Shown here in pieces: positions 7,745 to 21,577 of a stretch of 41,635 nt of DNA (within the stretch, counting starts at the first letter, position 1; every line of letters starts with the position of its first letter). Position numbers and translations under genes: made by a program. The notes below the pieces were generated by a model. The model was not told the DNA's origin and searched no databases. It saw nothing but the letters and a program-made list of their open reading frames with translations. This DNA is from an uncultured Lachnospiraceae bacterium. Its GTDB lineage: Bacteria; Bacillota; Clostridia; Lachnospirales; Lachnospiraceae. The stretch covers positions 1-41,635 of the forward strand of contig CAJUDM010000033.1 in NCBI GenBank assembly GCA_910584915.1, given 5' to 3'.

Positions 7745-7808
7745 GGTAAACAAGTTTACCCATAAACAAATCCATCCGTAAACAAGTTCACCTGCAAACG
7801 AATTCGCT
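7745..7808. repeat. four 16-bp degenerate palindromic repeats
   Basis: The units are 7745-7760 (GGTAAACAAGTTTACC, a perfect 7-bp dyad with 2-nt centre), 7761-7776 (CATAAACAAATCCATC), 7777-7792 (CGTAAACAAGTTCACC) and 7793-7808 (TGCAAACGAATTCGCT). They are head-to-tail with an exact 16-bp period, starting at the rpsL stop codon in the direction of transcription. Divergence between units argues for an old array. It could be a protein-binding array or form serial small RNA hairpins. Confidence 0.7.
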
Positions 7809-8227
7809 TATTTACCGGCTTTCGGCCTCTTAGCGCCATACTTGGAACGTGCCTGTCTTCTGTTGGCAACGCCTGCTGTATCCAGTGTTCCCCTGATGAT
7901 GTGGTATCTTGTACCGGGTAAATCTTTTACCCTGCCGCCACGGATCAGTACAACACTGTGCTCCTGCAGATTGTGGCCTTCGCCCGGAATATAGGAAGTA
8001 ACTTCCATACCGTTGGAAAGACGAACTCTGGCAATTTTTCTAAGAGCTGAGTTAGGCTTTTTAGGAGTAGCAGTTTTCACAGCTGTGCACACGCCTCTCT
8101 TCTGAGGAGCGGACACATCTGTCACCTTTTTGTGCAGGGAGTTATAACCCTTCTGCAGAGCAGGTGCTGTAGACTTCTTGGAAACTGTCTGACGTCCCTT
8201 CCTTACTAACTGGTTAAATGTTGGCAT
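7808..8227 (-). CDS. rpsL: 30S ribosomal protein S12
   Basis: S12 sits at the decoding centre and controls tRNA selection accuracy. The 139-residue protein contains TPKKPNSALRK and RGGRVKDLPG. Both lysines that commonly mutate to streptomycin resistance (E. coli K43 and K88 equivalents) are present, so it has the ordinary sensitive-type sequence. ATG is preceded by GGAGGTGA. It is the first gene of rpsL-rpsG-fusA and is served by its own strong promoter and a leader of about 200 nt. Confidence 0.98.
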   Translation of the reverse strand: MPTFNQLVRKGRQTVSKKSTAPALQKGYNSLHKKVTDVSAPQKRGVCTAVKTATPKKPNSALRKIARVRLSNGMEVTSYIPGEGHNLQEHSVVLIRGGRVKDLPGTRYHIIRGTLDTAGVANRRQARSKYGAKRPKAGK

Positions 8228-8261
8228 TCTGTTTCACCTCCTTAATTTGATTTGTATTGTC

Positions 8262-8349
8262 TGCAGCGAAGCTGCATTTGCAAAACTTGCATTTGCAAAG
8301 CCGCCTATCAACTCAACTTACGAATCTCCCCCCTGAAACAGGCGGCTTT
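8262..8349 (-). promoter_or_regulatory. structured leader of the rpsL mRNA
   Basis: In the transcript a 10-bp stem (8297-8306 with 8340-8349, core AAGCCGCCT/AGGCGGCTT) encloses a 33-nt loop. Next come two direct copies of TGCATTTGCAAA (8273-8284 and 8288-8299 on the plus strand, starts 15 bp apart) and a TGCAGC/GCTGCA hairpin (8262-8276) just before the Shine-Dalgarno sequence. This suggests autogenous or growth-rate control of the str operon; I do not recognise a known class. Confidence 0.5.
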
Positions 8350-8437
8350 TCATAAGTCAAACTGTAAGCTGCCGGTTACTTATCACTTGTCCCCGCCATA
8401 TAAAACTGCGGACAGTAACTTTTACACAGCAACTTAC

Positions 8438-8466
8438 AGTATAATAACTTCATTATTCTCTGTCAA
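8438..8466 (-). promoter_or_regulatory. promoter of rpsL-rpsG-fusA
   Basis: Consensus TTGACA (8461-8466), a 17-nt spacer and TATACT (8438-8443). Transcription would start near 8431, giving a leader of about 200 nt. The rest of 8228-8533 holds the leader; no clear rpoC terminator was seen, only a weak CCTGT/ACAGG stem. Confidence 0.9.
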
Positions 8467-8533
8467 CTGTTTTTTTATTTTCCAACAAAATTTCCTGTAA
8501 TATGCGGAAATAACAGGGACAAACGGTCAGGAT

Positions 8534-12349
<3,816 letters not shown>

Positions 12350-12387
12350 GATTCCCTCCATTTTTCATGTGAAAGTATTGTTTGCTC

Positions 12388-16251
<3,864 letters not shown>

Positions 16252-16339
16252 CAACATTCACCCCGTTCTCTATTTTATTGCCTATTTTACGGTATTTTGG
16301 GCACGAAAAAGCATACCTCACCACAATAGTGCATTATCC

Positions 16340-16369
16340 AGTATACTACAAACCAATTTTGCCCGTCAA
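16340..16369 (-). promoter_or_regulatory. rpoBC promoter
   Basis: TTGACG (16364-16369), an 18-nt spacer and TATACT (16340-16345). The leader to rpoB would be about 80 nt. It gives rpoBC expression independent of rplJL. Confidence 0.8.
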
Positions 16370-16440
16370 GAAAAAATTTAAGAAATTTTTATAAACTGGT
16401 GTGCATAAACCACACCGCACAACCCTTGAACATCAGCGAA

Positions 16441-16470
16441 CGCCACCCGTTCCAGGCAGAACGGATGGCG
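16441..16470 (-). terminator. strong hairpin between rplL and rpoB
   Basis: A 12-bp stem with one G-U pair (16441-16452 with 16459-16470) and a 6-nt loop lies 28 nt after the rplL stop. The following bases are not a real T tract, so it may be a partial terminator or an mRNA-processing hairpin that lowers read-through into rpoBC, as known at this junction in other bacteria. Confidence 0.55.
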
Positions 16471-16497
16471 CTATCTTCGGTAGAAATCCTAAAGGAA

Positions 16498-16872
16498 CTA
16501 TTTCAGAGTAACCTTTGCTCCTACTTCTTCCAGTTTCTTCTTCAGTTCTTCCGCCTCTTCCTTGGTAACCGCTTCTTTCAGTACCTTCGGAGCGGACTCA
16601 ACTGCTTCCTTGGCTTCCTTCAGTCCAAGGCCTGTCGCCTCACGGACAACCTTGATCACTTTGATCTTCTCTGCGCCGATCTCTGTCAGCTCAACATCGA
16701 ACTCGGTCTTCTCCTCCGCTGCCTCAGCAGGGCCTGCCGCTGCTGCAACAACCACGCCTGCCGCTGCAGATACGCCGAACTCCTCTTCACATGCTTTTAC
16801 AAGATCATTCAATTCCATTACGGATAACTCTTTGATAGCATCAATAAATTCCTGTGTGGATAATTTTGCCAT
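16498..16872 (-). CDS. rplL: 50S ribosomal protein L7/L12
   Basis: L7/L12 forms the flexible ribosomal stalk, bound through L10, that recruits EF-G and EF-Tu. The 124-residue protein has the usual design: an N-terminal dimerisation part (STQEFIDAIKELSVMELNDL), an Ala-rich hinge (AAAGVVVAAAAGPAEAAEEK) and the conserved C-terminal domain (KIKVIKVVREATGLGLKEAK). ATG is preceded by GGAGGAG. It lies 54 nt after rplJ. Confidence 0.98.
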   Translation of the reverse strand: MAKLSTQEFIDAIKELSVMELNDLVKACEEEFGVSAAAGVVVAAAAGPAEAAEEKTEFDVELTEIGAEKIKVIKVVREATGLGLKEAKEAVESAPKVLKEAVTKEEAEELKKKLEEVGAKVTLK

Positions 16873-16926
16873 GATATTTCTCCTCCATTTTATTTTATGT
16901 TTGTACTAACTTTTTCAGGTTTCAGT

Positions 16927-17460
16927 TTATGCCTCTGCAGGCGCTTCCGCCGTCTCAGCTTCCGCAGGTGCTGCCTCTCCGTCCTTCTCGGCGATCTGTT
17001 TCAGAACACGCGCGAAATTGGTGACAGGTGACTGCATGCTGCCAAGGAGCCTTGACAACAGTTCCTCTCTGGAAGGAATGTTGGAAATCTGTTCAATCCC
17101 TTTCGCGTCATACACAGTGCCTTCCACCACACCGCCCTTGATCTCCAGTGCAGGCACCGTCTTCGCAAATTTGCACAGAACCCTTGCCGCCGCTGTCGCA
17201 TCCGTATCGCAGGTTGCCATAGCGCTGGGGCCTTCCAGCAGGTCTGTCAGCCCTTCGCAGTCGGTTCCTTTAAACGCAAAGTTCATGAATGTGTTCTTAT
17301 AAACCTTGTAGCCTACACCCGCTTCGCGAAGCTGCTTTCTGAGTATCGTATCCTGTTCCACAGTAAGTCCGCGGTAATCTACCAGTACGACTGTCTGCGC
17401 ATCTTTGATCACAGCAGAGATCTCATCTACGATAGGCTTTTTCAGTTCAACCTTTGCCAT
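16927..17460 (-). CDS. rplJ: 50S ribosomal protein L10
   Basis: L10 anchors the L7/L12 dimers to 23S rRNA and commonly represses its own operon by binding the leader RNA. The family start (KPIVDEISAVIKDAQTVVLVDYRGL) and the RKQLREAGVGYKVYKNT segment are clear. The 177-residue chain ends in an Ala/Glu-rich tail that binds L7/L12. ATG is preceded by AAGGAGG. An L10-type leader with its own promoter stands directly upstream. Confidence 0.97.
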   Translation of the reverse strand: MAKVELKKPIVDEISAVIKDAQTVVLVDYRGLTVEQDTILRKQLREAGVGYKVYKNTFMNFAFKGTDCEGLTDLLEGPSAMATCDTDATAAARVLCKFAKTVPALEIKGGVVEGTVYDAKGIEQISNIPSREELLSRLLGSMQSPVTNFARVLKQIAEKDGEAAPAEAETAEAPAEA

Positions 17461-17489
17461 TTTTCTACCTCCTTTTAGATTTTACGCCG

Positions 17490-17626
17490 AAGTTTCCCAT
17501 AGAATTAAGAAAGCCTCCCTGAAGACAGGAAGGCAAAAGTTCTAAAACATATCACTTTTCCTCGGCAGGCGGCTGTCCTTACGCCGGTTCTCCGGCACCT
17601 GCTGTCTTCGGCATGATCTTGCGATC
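17490..17626 (-). ncRNA. L10 leader (rplJL autoregulatory RNA)
   Basis: The transcribed strand carries the L10-leader-like pieces GCCGAAGACAGCAGGTG, then CCGGAGAACCGG, then CCTGCCGAGGA, followed by an attenuator hairpin. Its position between the promoter and rplJ fits the known L10 leader family, in which L10 (with L12) binds the RNA. Ends are approximate. Confidence 0.8.
17502..17534 (-). terminator. attenuator hairpin in the L10 leader
   Basis: GCCTTCCTG pairs with CAGGGAGGC (one G-U) around a 4-nt loop (17513-17521 with 17526-17534). TTTCTTAATTCT follows on the minus strand. It lies upstream of the rplJ ribosome-binding site, as expected of a transcription attenuator. Confidence 0.75.
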
Positions 17627-17632
17627 TTTATC

Positions 17633-17661
17633 AAGATAGCATAAGACGAGGGGGCTGTCAA
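17633..17661 (-). promoter_or_regulatory. rplJL promoter
   Basis: TTGACA (17656-17661), a 17-nt spacer and TATCTT (17633-17638), starting transcription just ahead of the L10 leader. It separates rplJL from the capA-like gene upstream. Confidence 0.85.
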
Positions 17662-17719
17662 GGAAAAAATACAAATTTTTTATAGCGGACGCGCCGGGGC
17701 GGGATGAGCAATCAAAATT

Positions 17720-19051
17720 TTAAAATGTCACATATCCGTCCCCGTCGATCGTGACTGTCGTAGAGATCGTCCTCATATAGTTCAGGACGGCCTCCTTCTC
17801 CGCGCCGGACAGGATCTGTGTATAACAGTTCGACTGCAGGGCGGGAATGAACTGAAAACTCTGCATCTCGCCGTCCTTCACCTTCACTTTGACAAGGCAG
17901 GTGTTTATCGTGCTGGAATTAAACCAGTAGTTGCCCACGGAATAGATCGTCGGAACGCCGTCCACATTCGCAATCTCCTGCAGGACATGGGGATGATCTC
18001 CGATGATCAGATCCGCTCCCGCCTGCGCCAGTTCCTTCGCCATGCCGGGCTGCGCCCAGTCCAACTCATCCGTCTTTTCCGTGCCCCAGTGGACATAGAC
18101 TACCACAAAGTCGCTGTTTTGTTCCGCCTCGGCTATTTTCGTGAAGATCTCCTTCTCTGTCAGACAGCGGAATACACCCGGTGCGTTTTCGGTCGCCCCC
18201 TTTGTGTCGGGAGGCGTAAGCCGCTCGATCTGAGTGCCGGAGAGAAAGGCTATTTTCTGGTTTCCCGCATGGAAATAGACCGCCTCCGAAGCCTCCGCAA
18301 GATTTCGTCCCGCGCCCACATAGGGCATATCGATTCCCTCCAGCGCCTCCAGGGAATCGAGCAGCGAAATCTCACCGTAGTCGTAGGCGTGATTGTTGGC
18401 AAGGGAGACGATATCGACCCCCAGTTCGTGAAGCATCGCTACATTCTCCGGCTTCGCCCGGAATGTAAACATCTTTTCCGGCGTAGGTTCCCCGCGGTCT
18501 GTGTAGGTGAACTCATTATTTAACATAAAGATATCCGCCCCTTCCATCTCCCCCAGAGTCTCCTCCGAGAAACAGGCTCTGATACCGCCCCTCTGTCTGG
18601 CGGCTCCCATAACCGCATAGCCGTCATCAAAGAGAATATCCCCCGCAAAAAGCAGAGTCGCCTCATCCCCCTCCGTCATCTGCTTTTTCTCCAGGATCCT
18701 GCCCCCCGCATCCCGTATGCAGCCGCTCTGGTCAAAGCCGTCGTCCGCTTCCTCCAAATCCTCAGATTTCTCTGCCCCTTCTGAACTGTCAGCAGTTTCC
18801 GCTTCTGCACTTTTTGCCTTTCTCTCCAGAGATTCCGCCGGGATATCCTCTTTTTCGACTTTTACGATCTCCGATACTTCCTGTCTCTGTTCCGGTATAT
18901 CGCCGCCCTCCCCCGTCTGCAGGATCAGAATCAGAACACCAGCCCCCGCAAGCAGAGTAACAACAAGCGTAACCAGAAACGCTTTCCACATACCCCTTCC
19001 CCTATTCTTCTTTTCCTTTTTCTTACTTCTCTTACTTTTCTTTGTATCCAT
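17720..19051 (-). CDS. CapA-family membrane-anchored metallophosphatase-like protein
   Basis: A 443-residue protein of the CapA/PGA_cap family, whose members are linked to poly-gamma-glutamate or capsule synthesis and have a calcineurin-like fold. A Lys/Arg-rich cytoplasmic tip is followed by one membrane segment (about residues 22-44) and an acidic linker. The outer domain carries the metal-site motifs FAGDIL (Asp about 138), LNNEF, LANNHAYDYG, VHWG, GDHPHV and GNYWF. ATG at 19049-19051 has AAGGGG 9 nt upstream; a TTG 39 nt earlier is not credible. It is an unusual insert between rplA and rplJ, lying after the rplKA terminator and before the rplJ promoter. I saw no promoter of its own, so low-level read-through is likely. 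Its exact substrate is unknown. Confidence 0.85.
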   Translation of the reverse strand: MDTKKSKRSKKKEKKNRGRGMWKAFLVTLVVTLLAGAGVLILILQTGEGGDIPEQRQEVSEIVKVEKEDIPAESLERKAKSAEAETADSSEGAEKSEDLEEADDGFDQSGCIRDAGGRILEKKQMTEGDEATLLFAGDILFDDGYAVMGAARQRGGIRACFSEETLGEMEGADIFMLNNEFTYTDRGEPTPEKMFTFRAKPENVAMLHELGVDIVSLANNHAYDYGEISLLDSLEALEGIDMPYVGAGRNLAEASEAVYFHAGNQKIAFLSGTQIERLTPPDTKGATENAPGVFRCLTEKEIFTKIAEAEQNSDFVVVYVHWGTEKTDELDWAQPGMAKELAQAGADLIIGDHPHVLQEIANVDGVPTIYSVGNYWFNSSTINTCLVKVKVKDGEMQSFQFIPALQSNCYTQILSGAEKEAVLNYMRTISTTVTIDGDGYVTF

Positions 19052-19086
19052 ACATAACAGCCCCTTCAGGCCAGCCCCGGCACATG

Positions 19087-19114
19087 CCAAAAGGACGCAG
19101 CCTCCGCTGCGCCC
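19087..19114 (-). terminator. terminator after rplA
   Basis: GGGCGCAGC pairs with GCTGCGTCC (one G-U) around a 4-nt loop (19093-19101 with 19106-19114). TTTT follows on the minus strand, 11 nt after the rplA stop. It would end the rpmG-to-rplA transcript, with some leak into the capA-like gene. Confidence 0.8.
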
Positions 19115-19124
19115 TTCCCTGTTT

Positions 19125-19817
19125 TTACGCTAATTTCGCCACTGAAACCTTCACGCCGGGTCCCATCGTCGAAGCCAGTGTCACGCTTCTGATGTACTGT
19201 CCCTTCAGCGCGCTCGGCCTTGCCTTCAGGACCGCGCCCATCAGCGCTTCAAAGTTTTCCATGAGCTGCTGCTCTGAGAAGGAGATCTTGCCTACCGGAC
19301 AGTGGATGATGTTCGCCTTATCCAGCCTGTATTCGATCTTACCTGCCTTGATATCCTTGATAGCCTTTGTCACATCCATTGTAACTGTGCCGGCTTTCGG
19401 GTTCGGCATAAGTCCTTTCGGGCCGAGCACCTTACCGAGACGTCCCACAACGCCCATCATATCGGGAGTTGCCACAACAACGTCAAAATCCAGCCATCCT
19501 TCGTTCTGGATCTTCGGAATCAGCTCATCGCCGCCCACATAGTCAGCGCCTGCCGCTTCCGCCTCAGCCACCTTGTCGCCCTTTGCGAACACAAGCACCC
19601 TGACAGTCTTACCTGTTCCGTTGGGCAGTACCACCGCGCCGCGGACCTGCTGCTCCGCGTGACGCCCGTCACATCCTGTCCTGATGTGTACTTCTACAGT
19701 CTCATCAAATTTTGCTGTCGCAGCCTTTTTCACCAGAGCCACTGCATCAGTCGGTTCGTACTGAACGGCACGGTCAACAAGCTTTGCTGCTTCCATATAT
19801 TTCTTACCATGTTTCAT
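19125..19817 (-). CDS. rplA: 50S ribosomal protein L1
   Basis: L1 binds 23S rRNA at the mobile L1 stalk near the E site and in many bacteria represses its own mRNA. The 230-residue length is normal. The segments AVALVKKAATAKFDETVEVHIR, GTGKTVRVLVFAKG, LGKVLGPKGLMPNPKAGTV and KANIIHCPVGKISF match the family. ATG has GGAGG upstream, 13 nt after rplK. Confidence 0.98.
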   Translation of the reverse strand: MKHGKKYMEAAKLVDRAVQYEPTDAVALVKKAATAKFDETVEVHIRTGCDGRHAEQQVRGAVVLPNGTGKTVRVLVFAKGDKVAEAEAAGADYVGGDELIPKIQNEGWLDFDVVVATPDMMGVVGRLGKVLGPKGLMPNPKAGTVTMDVTKAIKDIKAGKIEYRLDKANIIHCPVGKISFSEQQLMENFEALMGAVLKARPSALKGQYIRSVTLASTMGPGVKVSVAKLA

Positions 19818-19830
19818 TGTCGTTCCTCCA

Positions 19831-20256
19831 TTAATCTTCTACTGTGATGCCCATGCTTCTGGCTGTGCCGGCGATCATGCTCATAGCTGCTTCCAGATTT
19901 GCCGCGTTCAAGTCAGGCATTTTCATTTCCGCTATCTCCTGTACTTTCGCTTTGGAGATCGTCGCAACCTTGGTCTTGTTCGGCACCGCGGAACCGGACT
20001 TGATGCTGCATGCCTTCTTCAGCAGAACGGCTGCAGGCGGAGTCTTCGTAATGAAACTGAATGTCCTGTCTGCGTAGACAGTGATGACAACGGGGATGAT
20101 CAGATCGCCCTTATCCGCTGTTCTTGCGTTGAACTGCTTTGTAAATTCAACAATGTTCACGCCATGCTGTCCCAGTGCAGGACCAACCGGCGGTGCTGGT
20201 GTAGCTTTACCAGCAGGGATTTGTAATTTAATATATCCTACTACTTTCTTTGCCAT
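19831..20256 (-). CDS. rplK: 50S ribosomal protein L11
   Basis: L11 binds the GTPase-associated centre of 23S rRNA and is needed for RelA-type stringent sensing. The 141-residue protein has the proline-rich N-terminal PAGKATPAPPVGPALGQHGVNI and the RNA-binding C-terminal domain ending TARSMGITVED. ATG has AGGAGGTG upstream. A GCGTGC/GCACGC hairpin (20328-20342) lies in the 113-nt gap before it and may be an L1-type operator or just a spacer structure. Confidence 0.98.
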   Translation of the reverse strand: MAKKVVGYIKLQIPAGKATPAPPVGPALGQHGVNIVEFTKQFNARTADKGDLIIPVVITVYADRTFSFITKTPPAAVLLKKACSIKSGSAVPNKTKVATISKAKVQEIAEMKMPDLNAANLEAAMSMIAGTARSMGITVED

Positions 20257-20369
20257 AATGGCACCTCCTATAATAAATTGTGGTCAGCGTCGTTTTATGA
20301 CTCCCACTGTCCCAACCATACTTATGCGCGTGCACCGCACGCAATTCCCGAAAGGATCCGCTGTGGCGC

Positions 20370-20888
20370 TCAGCTGAATTTCCGGACTTCCGCAAAGCTG
20401 ATCTCAACAGGCGTATCTCTGCCGAACATATCCACATTGATCGTGACAGCCTGCTTGTTGAAATCTATCTTCTGGACTACGCCCACTGTATTTTTCCATG
20501 CGCCCGCCACAACGACGATCGTATCACCTTCGCCAAAATCAATCGTGATATTGTCCACCTTGATGCCCAGAGGCTTCATCTCCGCCTCTGTCAGTGGAAC
20601 GGGCTTGCTGCCCGGTCCCACGAAACCGGTAACGCCCCTTGTATTGCGCACAACATACCACGTATCGTCATTCATCACCATATTGATCAGAACATATCCC
20701 GGAAACATCTTCTTCTGCACGGTCTTCCGGACACCGTTTTTCATCTCCATCACATCCTGCATCGGTACCCGCACTTCCAGGATCTCCTCCTGAAGGTTTC
20801 TGTTCTCAATGGTTTTTTCAATATTGGCTTTTACCTTATTCTCATATCCTGAGTAGGTATGCACTACATACCAGTTTGCTTCTGCCAT
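20370..20888 (-). CDS. nusG: transcription elongation factor NusG
   Basis: NusG binds RNA polymerase through its N-terminal domain and couples it to Rho or to the ribosome through its C-terminal KOW domain. The 172-residue chain shows WYVVHTYSGYENKVKANIE, the FPGYVLINM core and TRGVTGFVGPG. The KOW motif (FGEGDTIVVVAGAWKNTVG) follows. ATG has AAGGAGTGGAG upstream. It follows secE by 21 nt. Confidence 0.98.
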   Translation of the reverse strand: MAEANWYVVHTYSGYENKVKANIEKTIENRNLQEEILEVRVPMQDVMEMKNGVRKTVQKKMFPGYVLINMVMNDDTWYVVRNTRGVTGFVGPGSKPVPLTEAEMKPLGIKVDNITIDFGEGDTIVVVAGAWKNTVGVVQKIDFNKQAVTINVDMFGRDTPVEISFAEVRKFS

Positions 20889-20909
20889 ATACTCTCCACT
20901 CCTTGTGTG

Positions 20910-21110
20910 TTACATCGTCAGGAAACTAACACCATACTGTACGATAAAATCTAATATGGTAATAATGACTCCCAGCACAAGAGAAATGGCAACAACGGCA
21001 ACTGTCTGCCTGATGATCGACGTCTTATCGGGCCATGAAACCTTTTTGAATTCCGTTTTCACGCCGTCAAAGAATCCCTTCTTGTTTCCTTTCTTTGAGG
21101 AATCTCCCAT
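20910..21110 (-). CDS. secE: preprotein translocase subunit SecE
   Basis: SecE clamps SecY in the protein-export channel. The 66-residue protein is the usual short Gram-positive form: a Lys-rich start, the amphipathic FFDGVKTEFKKVSWPDK segment with the conserved VSWP, and one membrane helix (about residues 37-60). AAGGAG lies upstream of the ATG. No tRNA-Trp gene occurs between it and rpmG, unlike in some Firmicutes. Confidence 0.96.
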   Translation of the reverse strand: MGDSSKKGNKKGFFDGVKTEFKKVSWPDKTSIIRQTVAVVAISLVLGVIITILDFIVQYGVSFLTM

Positions 21111-21196
21111 TTTTTACTCCTTCCCGGACGGATAACGCCCGCGGTCAGTTCGCTCCGCATCCTGCAGATGCAGCCATACTGCTGTAAAGTCCGGCT

Positions 21197-21346
21197 TTAC
21201 TTCGTTTCTTTGTGTATCGTATGCTTTCTGCAGAATCTACAATACTTTTTCATCTCCATTCTGTCCGGATGCGTTTTCTTATCCTTTGTTGTATTGTAGT
21301 TACGCCTTTTACATTCCGTACATGCCAGTGTTATTCTCGTACGCAT
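21197..21346 (-). CDS. rpmG: 50S ribosomal protein L33
   Basis: A 49-residue L33 of the zinc-binding type, with CTEC near the start and CRFC near the end. The start is the ATG at 21344-21346 (MRTRITLACTEC), because GGAGGTGG lies just upstream; a longer frame reaching to 21397 has no family support. It is the first gene of rpmG-secE-nusG-rplK-rplA. Confidence 0.95.
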   Translation of the reverse strand: MRTRITLACTECKRRNYNTTKDKKTHPDRMEMKKYCRFCRKHTIHKETK

Positions 21347-21408
21347 TTTTCCACCTCCAAGCGTCATTTCGAGCATAAAAAAAAGACCTGCTTTCATCTC
21401 GTTTTGTC

Positions 21409-21437
21409 ACTATACCATAAGAAAGCTCCCACGTCAA
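21409..21437 (-). promoter_or_regulatory. promoter of rpmG-secE-nusG-rplKA
   Basis: TTGACG (21432-21437), a 17-nt spacer and TATAGT (21409-21414). The start point would be about 55 nt upstream of rpmG. It is back-to-back with the sigma-D promoter of the FliD-like gene. Confidence 0.85.
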
Positions 21438-21457
21438 TCCTTTTTCCAAAAAACCCT

Positions 21458-21484
21458 TAAAAATCCTGTGAAAATGACCGATAT
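21458..21484 (+). promoter_or_regulatory. sigma-D promoter of the FliD-like gene
   Basis: TAAA (21458-21461), exactly 15 nt, then ACCGATAT (21477-21484), against the sigma-D/sigma-28 consensus TAAA-N15-GCCGATAA. It lies about 94 nt upstream of the gene. Confidence 0.85.
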
Positions 21485-21523
21485 CTATTGTAACATACTG
21501 TGAAAAGTGCTAAACTGGTCAGT

Positions 21524-21545
21524 AAGTATAAACGGATTTATACTT
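21524..21545 (+). repeat. 9-bp inverted repeat in the leader of the FliD-like gene
   Basis: AAGTATAAA (21524-21532) and TTTATACTT (21537-21545) form a perfect stem with a 4-nt loop. The stem lies in the predicted 5' untranslated region, and no T tract follows. It may be an mRNA-stability or regulator-binding element. Confidence 0.5.
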
Positions 21546-21577
21546 TCCCTGATTTCACGGAAGAAAGGAGGGGCGCT

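Larger units (their letters stand above)
7461..7807. other. long rpsL-rpsG spacer with repeats and hairpins
   Basis: No gene is visible. The interval holds a four-copy 16-bp palindromic array (7745-7808), a GATCCG/CGGATC hairpin (7664-7679), a GCAGT/ACTGC hairpin (7605-7617) and a TATAAT on the minus strand (7644-7649) without a good -35. The hairpins might act on mRNA processing or on translation of S7 and EF-G. Confidence 0.6.

Noticed and set aside
7745..7808. CRISPR array
   Set aside because: Units are 16 bp, contiguous, degenerate and without spacers or cas genes.
7930..8100. Streptomycin-resistance substitutions in rpsL
   Set aside because: Both key lysines (TPKKPNSA and GRVKDLPG) are present.
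21111..21196. Possible tRNA-Trp between secE and rpmG, as in some Firmicutes
   Set aside because: No cloverleaf, T-loop GGTTC or CCA-like acceptor end is present in these 86 nt.
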